In this document: in pieces, positions 1 to 6,925 of the stretch
Position numbering within the stretch: the first letter of the stretch is position 1
Layout of the letters: each line of letters begins with the position of its first letter
NCBI GenBank assembly: GCA_023397245.1
Contig: JAEWUH010000143.1
Span: forward strand, 1-19,048
DNA from: Bacillota bacterium
GTDB taxonomy: Bacteria > Bacillota > Clostridia > Oscillospirales > Acutalibacteraceae
Length of the DNA: 19,048 nucleotides
Reading direction: 5' to 3'
Made by a program: the position numbers and the translations under genes
Notes under the pieces: generated by a model
What the model was told of the DNA's origin: nothing
Database searches by the model: none
What the model saw: the letters and a program-made list of their open reading frames with translations, nothing else

Positions 1-17
1 GAAACGAGGAATGCAAG

Positions 18-659
18 TTGAAAAAAAGAATGGCTGCGGTCCTGCTGACCCTTGCGCTCGCGTTTTCCTCTCTGACAGGCTGTGTCAAAGTCGTTAAGAT
101 CGGCGATGAGGGTAAGCTCACCGGCAACACCGCGTTTAACGCGGACAGCGACGTTGCAAGCATCTGGGAGTCGAAAGCCCTGCCGGAGCTCAATAAAAAA
201 GCGGTGGACCTGAAAACCTTCCTGACGGAAGCAAAGGGAGATTTAAAGTCGCTTGACAAGAAATACGGAAAATATTCCATGGGCAGCAGCGGCGAACTGA
301 GCTATGTGGTAAAAGGCACCGCGAAAGTGACCAAGATCGAGCAGCAGAAGAAGGCCGGTTACATGGAGGTCGCGCTGGAAGGCTATTCCGGCAAGGAAAC
401 CATCCGGCTCCAAATCGGAACGGTGTTCAAGGGCTCCGCCGTGCGTGATTCCCTTGACTTCATCAAATACGAAGACTTTAAAAACCAGGTACAGTGGGCG
501 GCTGTTTCACAGAGCATCCATACCGTTATCATGGATAAGGTGATCAAACCGCTGAACGTAAGCTCCCTTTCCGGGAAGACAGTGGAATTTGTAGGCTGCT
601 TTACCGTTGACGACAACAGTCAGCTTCTGATTACGCCGGTTCAGTTGACGGTGAAATAG
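18..659 (+). CDS. DUF2291-family lipoprotein of a ribose-type ABC operon
   Basis: A 213-aa exported lipoprotein. The N-terminus has three basic residues, a hydrophobic stretch (residues 5-18) and a lipobox L19-T20-G21-C22, so maturation at Cys22 and anchoring to the outer face of the membrane are expected. The body is soluble, rich in Lys and beta-strand-like, with no further membrane segment. Length and context (directly before rbsA/rbsC genes) fit the DUF2291 family, which recurs next to ribose-type transporters and has no established function. The start is TTG at 18, preceded by an AGGAA-type ribosome site at about 7-11. The next in-frame ATG (30) would shorten the basic N-region and has no site of its own. 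The stop lies 10 bases before the ATPase gene, so the two are co-transcribed. It is not the substrate-binding protein: it is too short and lacks that fold. Confidence 0.8.
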   Translation: MKKRMAAVLLTLALAFSSLTGCVKVVKIGDEGKLTGNTAFNADSDVASIWESKALPELNKKAVDLKTFLTEAKGDLKSLDKKYGKYSMGSSGELSYVVKGTAKVTKIEQQKKAGYMEVALEGYSGKETIRLQIGTVFKGSAVRDSLDFIKYEDFKNQVQWAAVSQSIHTVIMDKVIKPLNVSSLSGKTVEFVGCFTVDDNSQLLITPVQLTVK

Positions 660-669
660 GAGGTACGGC

Positions 670-2214
670 ATGAATACCAATGCAATAAAGGATGAGGCGG
701 TCTGCCTGCGTGCGGAAAGCATCAGCAAAATTTACCCCGGCACCGTAGCGCTTGACAACGTTTCCTTTGAGGTGAAAACCGGAAAAGTAAACGTACTGAT
801 CGGCGAAAACGGAGCGGGCAAATCCACGCTGATGAAAATCATCGCCGGAATCGAACAGCCCAGCTCGGGCAAGATTTTTATGGGTGATCAGGAAGTCAGC
901 TTCCGCGATACGACGGAGGCGCGCAGCCACGGAATCGGCATCATCCATCAGGAGCTCAGCCTGTTCCCTAATCTGAATATCTACCAGAACATTTTCATGG
1001 CACGCGAAAAAACCAAGGGACATTTTACGCTGGATAACAAACAGCACGCGGAACTCACGGAACGCATCCTTGCAAAGCTGGAGCATCCCATTCCGCCGGA
1101 GACGCTGGTGGGCGACCTGCGCGTCGGCCAGCAGCAGATTATTGAAATCGCGCGCAACCTGATTCAGGACGACCTGAAAATTCTGATTATGGACGAACCG
1201 ACGTCCTCCCTGAGTGCGCAGGAAGTTGACGTTCTGTTTAAGCTGATGCACGAACTGACCGAGGAGGGAATCTCCATCGTCTACATATCCCACCGTCTGG
1301 AAGAAATCATGCGGATCGGCGATCATGTAACGATTCTACGCGACGGAAAGTATGTAGTGGACGAGGAAGTGGCCAACATCAATGTGCCGTGGATCGTTCA
1401 GCACATGGTTGGAACCGATAAAACCTATCAGAAACGCGAACGCTCCGTGGACTGGAGTCAAGCGGAAACAATTTTGGAAGTAAAAGACCTTACATTACCC
1501 AAGAGCGGCGGCGGATACCTGCTGGATCACGTCAGCTTCCATGTGAAAAAGGGCGAGATTCTGGGCATTTACGGGCTGCTCGGCGCGGGAAGAACGGAAA
1601 TCTTCGAGTGCATTATGGGGCTTCACCCGGAGCATCAGGGCGAAATCATGCTGAATGGGGAACCGGTAAAGGTAAAGAGCATCTCCGAACAGATTGACCG
1701 GGGATTCGCCATGGTTCCGGAAGACCGCCAGCGCGAGGGCCTTGTGCAGACGCTCGATATCGGGAAGAACATTTCCCTTTCCAGCCTGAAGAATTATGTT
1801 AAGGGACCTTTTGTGGATAAAAAGCAGGAAAATTCCCATATTGACGAAGAAATTAAAGACATTCATATTAAAGTTTCAGACAAAAAGCTTCCGATCCTGT
1901 CCCTTTCGGGCGGTAACCAGCAGAAGGTTGTTATTGGAAAAGGTATCCTGACGCAGCCTAAAATACTGCTTCTGGATGAACCCAGCCGCGGAATCGACAT
2001 CGGCGCGAAAACCGAAGTTTTTGACATCATCAACCAGTATGCGGCCCGCGGCCTGTCCATCGTGGTGATTTCCTCGGAGCTGAAAGAAATTATAGCGATT
2101 GCCGACCGAATTCTGGTGCTTTCCAACGGAAAGAAAACCGCCGAGCTGCGCGGGGATGAAATTAAGGAAGACAGTCTGGTGCTTGCCTCCTATCAGGGCC
2201 ACCACGGCCATTAA
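670..2214 (+). CDS. rbsA: Ribose-type sugar ABC transporter, double ATP-binding protein (RbsA-like)
   Basis: A 514-aa cytoplasmic ATPase with two fused nucleotide-binding domains, the usual size for RbsA/MglA/XylG proteins. The first domain has a canonical Walker A (G45-ENGAGKS-T53), a signature L150-RVGQQQ-156 and Walker B ending D175-E176. The second has a degenerate Walker A (G302-LLGAGR-T309, Arg in place of the catalytic Lys), a canonical signature L412-SGGNQQ-418 and Walker B D436-E437. This asymmetry is typical of the family, with one domain hydrolysing ATP efficiently. It would power import through the permease encoded next. The ribosome site GGAGG sits just before the ATG. Ribose is assigned from the rbsD and rbsK neighbours. 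The ATPase alone cannot separate ribose from other pentoses or galactosides. Confidence 0.93.
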   Translation: MNTNAIKDEAVCLRAESISKIYPGTVALDNVSFEVKTGKVNVLIGENGAGKSTLMKIIAGIEQPSSGKIFMGDQEVSFRDTTEARSHGIGIIHQELSLFPNLNIYQNIFMAREKTKGHFTLDNKQHAELTERILAKLEHPIPPETLVGDLRVGQQQIIEIARNLIQDDLKILIMDEPTSSLSAQEVDVLFKLMHELTEEGISIVYISHRLEEIMRIGDHVTILRDGKYVVDEEVANINVPWIVQHMVGTDKTYQKRERSVDWSQAETILEVKDLTLPKSGGGYLLDHVSFHVKKGEILGIYGLLGAGRTEIFECIMGLHPEHQGEIMLNGEPVKVKSISEQIDRGFAMVPEDRQREGLVQTLDIGKNISLSSLKNYVKGPFVDKKQENSHIDEEIKDIHIKVSDKKLPILSLSGGNQQKVVIGKGILTQPKILLLDEPSRGIDIGAKTEVFDIINQYAARGLSIVVISSELKEIIAIADRILVLSNGKKTAELRGDEIKEDSLVLASYQGHHGH

Positions 2215-2240
2215 TCCGGATCATAAAGGAGAATATTGGT

Positions 2241-3284
<1,044 letters not shown>

Positions 3285-3306
3285 TCCGGACGGAGGGTAT
3301 ATAATT

Positions 3307-3708
3307 ATGAAGAAGAAAGGAATTTTGAATGCACAGCTGGCCGGCTATATTGCCGCGCTGGGGCACAAAGACCTTTTCATGATCGGAGACGCGGGAATGC
3401 CTGTTCCCAAGGGCATACCGATCGTAGACCTTGCACTCTGCGGCGGGGTTCCCACCTTCCGCCAGACAATGGATGCCGTGCTGGAGGAAACCGAGGTGGA
3501 GTTTTACACCATCGCGGAGGAGATTAAGGGGAAAAACCCGGAGCTCCTTGCGTATATTCAGGAAAAACTGCCGGGTACGCCCGGCGAAATGATTCCGCAT
3601 CTGGATTTAAAAGAGATGTCCGCAAAGGTGAAGTTTGCAATCCGCACCGGGGAATTTACCCCGTATCCGAATATCATTCTCAGGGCGGGAGTTGCTTTTC
3701 CCGCCTGA
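3307..3708 (+). CDS. rbsD: D-ribose pyranase RbsD
   Basis: RbsD interconverts the beta-pyran and beta-furan forms of D-ribose so that ribokinase receives usable substrate. The protein is 133 aa, matching the family. The N-terminal GYIAALGHKDLFMIGDAG contains the catalytic His20 and the nearby Asp28. The C-terminal IRTGEFTPYPNIIL is the conserved sugar-binding end. The ATG at 3307 is chosen because GGAGG lies about 11 bases upstream and translation then begins with the standard MKKKGILN. The open frame extends further upstream into the permease gene, but that extension is an overlap artefact. It is followed after 12 bases by ribokinase, reinforcing the ribose assignment of the whole operon. 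Confidence 0.95.
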   Translation: MKKKGILNAQLAGYIAALGHKDLFMIGDAGMPVPKGIPIVDLALCGGVPTFRQTMDAVLEETEVEFYTIAEEIKGKNPELLAYIQEKLPGTPGEMIPHLDLKEMSAKVKFAIRTGEFTPYPNIILRAGVAFPA

Positions 3709-3720
3709 AGGAGACAGAGC

Positions 3721-4608
3721 ATGAAAATTTTGAATTTCGGTTCGCTGAATTATGATTACGTTTACTCGGTCGACCATATCCTGATGCCGGGCGAAACGCT
3801 GGCTGCCGGCCGTATGGAAACCTTCTGCGGCGGCAAGGGACTGAACCAGTCCGTTGCACTGGCAAAAGCCGGGGCGGAGGTCTGGCACGCCGGAATGGTC
3901 GGCGAGGAAGGCGGCGCCCTGCTGGAGCTGTGCACGAAAAGCGGCGTGAATACTTCGCTGGTCCAAACGATCTCCGGCAAAAGCGGGCACACCGTAATTC
4001 AGGTGGATAAAAACGGGCAGAACAGCATCCTTTTATTCGGGGGAAGCAACCGCTGCCTTACGCGGGAATATATCAATGAAGTGTTTTCCGGCTTTGAGCC
4101 GGGAGATATGGTGTTGCTCCAGAACGAAGTAAACGATATCGACTATATCATCGATACGGCCTATCAAAAAGGAATGCGTATTGCGCTGAACCCTTCCCCG
4201 TTTGACGAAGCGGTGCAGAAATGCGACCTGAACAAGGTTTCCTTCCTGCTTCTCAATGAAATTGAAGGCCTGCAGATTTCAGGCTCTCCCGAACCGGAAA
4301 AGATTTTACAGTTCTTTGCTCAAACCTATCCAAGAATTTCGGTCGTATTGACTCTGGGCAGGGACGGGGCCGTTTATCAGGACGGCAGCTGCCGCCTGAA
4401 ACACGGGATTTACCCGGTTAAGGTGGTGGATACCACGGCCGCGGGCGATACGTTCACCGGATTTTTCCTTTCCTCCGTTTTGCAGGGGAATACGGCTCAG
4501 GAAGCGCTTGAGCTTGCTTCCAGGGCCTCGTCGATCGCGGTCACGCGGAAAGGCGCGGCTCCTTCGATTCCCGCACTGGATGAAGTTTTGAATTTTTCTT
4601 TTCATTAA
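3721..4608 (+). CDS. rbsK: Ribokinase (PfkB family)
   Basis: A 295-aa PfkB-family sugar kinase. It would phosphorylate D-ribose at O5 using ATP, feeding the pentose phosphate pathway. The N-terminal PfkB region has NFGSLNYDYVY and the substrate-binding GGKGLNQSVALAKAGA around residues 38-53. The C-terminal signature DTTAAGDTFTGFF supplies the anion hole and the catalytic base D243. The length is normal for ribokinase. An AAGGAG ribosome site precedes the ATG. It is the last gene of the transporter operon and is followed by a hairpin terminator. The pairing with rbsD makes ribokinase much more likely than fructokinase or another PfkB kinase. Confidence 0.92.
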   Translation: MKILNFGSLNYDYVYSVDHILMPGETLAAGRMETFCGGKGLNQSVALAKAGAEVWHAGMVGEEGGALLELCTKSGVNTSLVQTISGKSGHTVIQVDKNGQNSILLFGGSNRCLTREYINEVFSGFEPGDMVLLQNEVNDIDYIIDTAYQKGMRIALNPSPFDEAVQKCDLNKVSFLLLNEIEGLQISGSPEPEKILQFFAQTYPRISVVLTLGRDGAVYQDGSCRLKHGIYPVKVVDTTAAGDTFTGFFLSSVLQGNTAQEALELASRASSIAVTRKGAAPSIPALDEVLNFSFH

Positions 4609-4630
4609 TACATCTCCCTTCCTCTTTTCT

Positions 4631-4664
4631 GAGGCGTCATCAAATGGATGGCGCCTTCTTTTTT
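4631..4664 (+). terminator. Rho-independent terminator of the ribose operon
   Basis: A 9-bp stem (AGGCGTCAT, 4632-4640, with ATGGCGCCT, 4648-4656, one G-U pair) with a 7-nt loop is followed by a T-rich tract ending in six Ts. It lies 22 bases after the ribokinase stop. A second, weaker hairpin (AAGGCGA 4685-4691 with TCGCCTT 4702-4708) follows and may back it up. Confidence 0.85.
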
Positions 4665-4765
4665 GGGGCTTTTCTTCTACACGGAAGGCGAGGAAAGTGA
4701 TTCGCCTTTTGTAAAAAATGCCGAACCCAAAGCAGAATATTTGTTCTAATAAATCAATAAATTAC

Positions 4766-4777
4766 ACTTGAACAAGT
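4766..4777. promoter_or_regulatory. Palindrome overlapping the -35 box of the LacI-type regulator gene
   Basis: ACTTG-AA-CAAGT is an inverted repeat with perfect 5-bp arms and covers the -35 hexamer of the promoter that follows. A LacI-family protein encoded immediately downstream would be a natural ligand (autorepression). However, it is short and lacks the central CG common to many LacI-family operators. Its role as an operator is inference. Confidence 0.35.
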
Positions 4778-4796
4778 CCCCGGTTTCCCTTATAAT
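4768..4796 (+). promoter_or_regulatory. Sigma-A promoter for the LacI-family regulator
   Basis: TTGAAC (4768-4773) and a perfect TATAAT (4791-4796) are separated by 17 bp. The predicted transcription start is at about 4803, on top of the first in-frame ATG. This argues that translation begins at the later ATG (4824). Confidence 0.8.
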
Positions 4797-4823
4797 GAAG
4801 GAATGGGTGAAGGGGATAGCAGA

Positions 4824-5828
4824 ATGAAAGTAAACATCAGTGAGATCAGCCGTATTTCGGGCTTTTCGCCGGCTACGGTTTCCAATGCCTTGAACAATAA
4901 AAAGGGAGTCAACCGGGAAACCGCGGAGAAAATTCTGCAAATTGCGCAGGAGCACGGCTACCAGTCGAAATCAAAGATCAACCATATCAAATTCGTGATT
5001 TACCGGAACAGCGGTCTGGTGGTTGCGGATACGCCGTTTTTCTCCTCCCTGATTGCCGGAGTGGAAAGCGAAAGCAGGAATTCCGGTTATGAAACCGCGA
5101 TTTTTAATCTGGACAGGTGCTCCCCCGATTATGAAAAAAGCCTGAACCAGATGATGAACGACAGCAAATCCGCAATCCTCCTTCTTGCTACGGAGCTGTC
5201 CGAGGAGGAAATCAGGGCGTTTCGGGACATTCCTTCACCGCTCGTGGTTTTGGACAGCTGGTTTGAAGAATCCACGTTCAATTCCGTGCTGATTAACAAT
5301 ACGGACTCCGTGTACCACGCGGTACGGTATCTTATCGGCAGGGGTCACCGCAGGATCGGCTATCTGCAGGGCAGCGTGCGTATCCGAAATTTTATTTACC
5401 GCCAGCTGGGCTACCAGCGCGCGATGCTGGACAGCGGTATCCAGCCGGAAACGAAGTTTACTTTTTCGCTTACCCCCACCATGGACGGCGCTTACAGCGA
5501 TATGGAACGGTTCCTGCGGAACGGCCCGGAAATGCCCACGGCGTTTATGGCGGACAACGATATTATTGCGCTGGGCGCCATGAAGGCGCTGCAGAGCCAC
5601 GGCTACCGCATCCCGGAGGACATTTCGCTGATCGGTTTTGACGATCTGCAGTTCTGCAGCATTTCAAGCCCGCCTCTGACCTCCATTCATGTGTTTAAGC
5701 AGGAAATGGGAAAGATCGCGGTGCGCCGGCTGATTGAGCTGATTCATTCCGATACGCAGGCGAAAACAAAGATTCAAATCTGCAACGAGTTTGTCGAACG
5801 TGCCAGCGTCTGCCGGATTGAATATTGA
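4824..5828 (+). CDS. LacI-family transcriptional regulator
   Basis: A 334-aa DNA-binding regulator. Residues 1-46 form the LacI helix-turn-helix (ISEISRISGFSPATVSNALN), including a hinge-type helix. The rest is a periplasmic-binding-protein-like sensor domain, with the family motifs HAVRYLIGRGHRRIGYLQG, AFMADNDIIALGAMKAL and DISLIGFDDLQF. The ligand is probably a sugar. Its place directly after the ribose operon suggests it represses that operon, but the operon promoter is outside the window, so this cannot be checked here. The ATG at 4824 is chosen because the GAAGGGG ribosome site is correctly spaced from it and because the upstream ATG (4803) sits at the predicted transcription start. No domain appears to be missing. 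Confidence 0.9.
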   Translation: MKVNISEISRISGFSPATVSNALNNKKGVNRETAEKILQIAQEHGYQSKSKINHIKFVIYRNSGLVVADTPFFSSLIAGVESESRNSGYETAIFNLDRCSPDYEKSLNQMMNDSKSAILLLATELSEEEIRAFRDIPSPLVVLDSWFEESTFNSVLINNTDSVYHAVRYLIGRGHRRIGYLQGSVRIRNFIYRQLGYQRAMLDSGIQPETKFTFSLTPTMDGAYSDMERFLRNGPEMPTAFMADNDIIALGAMKALQSHGYRIPEDISLIGFDDLQFCSISSPPLTSIHVFKQEMGKIAVRRLIELIHSDTQAKTKIQICNEFVERASVCRIEY

Positions 5829-5859
5829 ATTTCCCGGCAGCATTTACAATAGAGGAAAC

Positions 5860-5885
5860 GCCCGCAGGCCTGCGAGTTTGCGGGC
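5860..5885 (+). terminator. Hairpin after the LacI-family gene, possible weak terminator
   Basis: GCCCGCA (5860-5866) pairs with TGCGGGC (5879-5885), 32 bases after the stop codon. The following tract (ATAATTATT) is AT-rich but not a true T run, so termination may be inefficient. Confidence 0.5.
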
Positions 5886-5961
5886 ATAATTATTGCCCCT
5901 CAAAAGCCGGAATCAACCGCATACTATCCCAACAGATACTTACTTTTCATAAAGATGGTAC

Positions 5962-5989
5962 TTGAAGCTGCATTGCCGGGCGATATAAT
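5962..5989 (+). promoter_or_regulatory. Promoter for the nitroreductase gene
   Basis: TTGAAG (5962-5967) and a perfect TATAAT (5984-5989) with 16-bp spacing lie about 50 bases upstream of the nitroreductase start. A promoter of its own fits with the gene being unrelated to its neighbours. Confidence 0.7.
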
Positions 5990-6038
5990 AGAGATAATAA
6001 AAGCAAGGTCAGTAATATCATAAAAGGAGAAATCGATT

Positions 6039-6560
6039 ATGAATGCAACGCTGGAAGTTTTAAAAACCCGAAGAAGCTGCAGAAAATATCTGCCGGAACA
6101 GATAAAGGATGATGAACTGGAAGCAATTCTGGAAGCAGGCACCTATGCCCCTACGGGAATGGGAAAACAGTCGCCGGTCATGGTAGCCGTACAGGATCGG
6201 GAAACCATTGCAAAGCTTTCAAAAATGAACGCCGCTGTAATGGGGAACCATTCCGACCCGTTTTACGGCGCGCCCACGGTGGTTGTAGTTCTTGCCGATA
6301 AAAACGTATCCACCGCGCTGGAGGACGGCGCGCTTGCTATGGGCAACCTGATGAACGCCGCTCATGCGGTGGGTGTGGATTCCTGCTTTATCTACAGGGC
6401 GAAGCAAATGTTTGAAACGCAGGAAGGCAAAGAGCTGCTGCGGCAGTGGGGGATCGAAGGCGACTATATCGGAATCGGAAACTGCATTCTGGGCTATGCC
6501 GCCCCGGGCGGAGTTGCCGCTGCCGCCCCCAGAAAAGCAAATTATATTGTAAAGGTATAA
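6039..6560 (+). CDS. Nitroreductase-family FMN oxidoreductase
   Basis: A 173-aa protein of the short nitroreductase type, probably a cytoplasmic FMN-dependent NAD(P)H oxidoreductase acting as a homodimer. The N-terminal RRSCRKYLPEQIKDDELEAIL with the basic RR..R cluster binds the flavin phosphate. Next comes AGTYAPTGMGKQSP, the second flavin-contacting segment. The central ALEDGALAMGNLMNAAHAVGVDSCFI helix and the C-terminal GIGNCILGYAAPGG are also conserved. The natural substrate cannot be read from the sequence: quinones, nitroaromatics or other electron acceptors are all possible. An AAGGAG site precedes the ATG. It is monocistronic, with its own promoter and terminator, and lies between unrelated operons. 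Confidence 0.88.
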   Translation: MNATLEVLKTRRSCRKYLPEQIKDDELEAILEAGTYAPTGMGKQSPVMVAVQDRETIAKLSKMNAAVMGNHSDPFYGAPTVVVVLADKNVSTALEDGALAMGNLMNAAHAVGVDSCFIYRAKQMFETQEGKELLRQWGIEGDYIGIGNCILGYAAPGGVAAAAPRKANYIVKV

Positions 6561-6575
6561 CTCCATTAAAAATTG

Positions 6576-6622
6576 AAGAGGCCCCGGAAGCGCGTATTCG
6601 TACGGCTTTCCGGGGCCTTTTT
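6576..6622 (+). terminator. Rho-independent terminator of the nitroreductase gene
   Basis: A perfect 11-bp stem, AGGCCCCGGAA (6579-6589) with TTCCGGGGCCT (6608-6618), can be extended outward by A-T and G-U pairs. It is followed by a five-T run. Confidence 0.9.
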
Positions 6623-6640
6623 GCGTGAATCCGGCACAGA

Positions 6641-6684
6641 GCTCCCGCAGGGCAGAAAACAGGCTGCTCCGCGGGAGCTTTTTT
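6641..6684 (+). terminator. Second, tandem Rho-independent terminator
   Basis: GCTCCCGC (6641-6648) pairs perfectly with GCGGGAGC (6671-6678) and is followed by six Ts. The stem is strong and the loop is 22 nt. No gene lies between it and the preceding terminator, so it acts as a second barrier before the surface-protein operon. Confidence 0.85.
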
Positions 6685-6789
6685 CGGTTCGTTTTGAGCA
6701 GTCGTGAAATTTACTAGTTTTATTCCACAAAATCACAGAATAAGGAATAAATACCAAAATTTAGAATAAAATATAAATATTGGAAATTA

Positions 6790-6822
6790 TGTGACCGGCG
6801 TGTGACTTTCTGCGAATATAAT
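6790..6822 (+). promoter_or_regulatory. Putative activator-dependent promoter of the fibre operon, with direct heptamer repeats
   Basis: A perfect -10 TATAAT lies at 6817-6822. At -35 spacing the sequence (around 6794-6799, ACCGGC) does not resemble TTGACA. Instead, two heptamers TGTGACC (6790-6796) and TGTGACT (6801-6807) repeat with an 11-bp period and end 9 bp before the -10. This is the geometry known for SARP/BTAD-type activators. The implied 5' leader is about 100 nt. The rest of 6685-6925 is AT-rich with scattered GAATAA words and no gene. Confidence 0.5.
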
Positions 6823-6850
6823 TTGTAATAAAGGAAACAATATACATAAA

Positions 6851-6865
6851 TGTAAAATATTTACA
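6851..6865. promoter_or_regulatory. Palindrome in the 5' leader of the fibre operon
   Basis: TGTAAA-ATA-TTTACA is a perfect 6-bp inverted repeat with a 3-bp centre, located about 30 bases after the predicted transcription start. It could be a dimeric repressor site. As an RNA hairpin it would be weak. The function is unknown. Confidence 0.3.
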
Positions 6866-6925
6866 GCACACTACTTTAAATCATGGTCTTGCCCGGGAGC
6901 CTTTTCGATAAATAAGGAGCGGTGA

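Noticed and set aside
631..1326. A 231-codon minus-strand frame opposite rbsA
   Set aside because: rbsA is unmistakable on the + strand. The minus frame has no recognisable motif.
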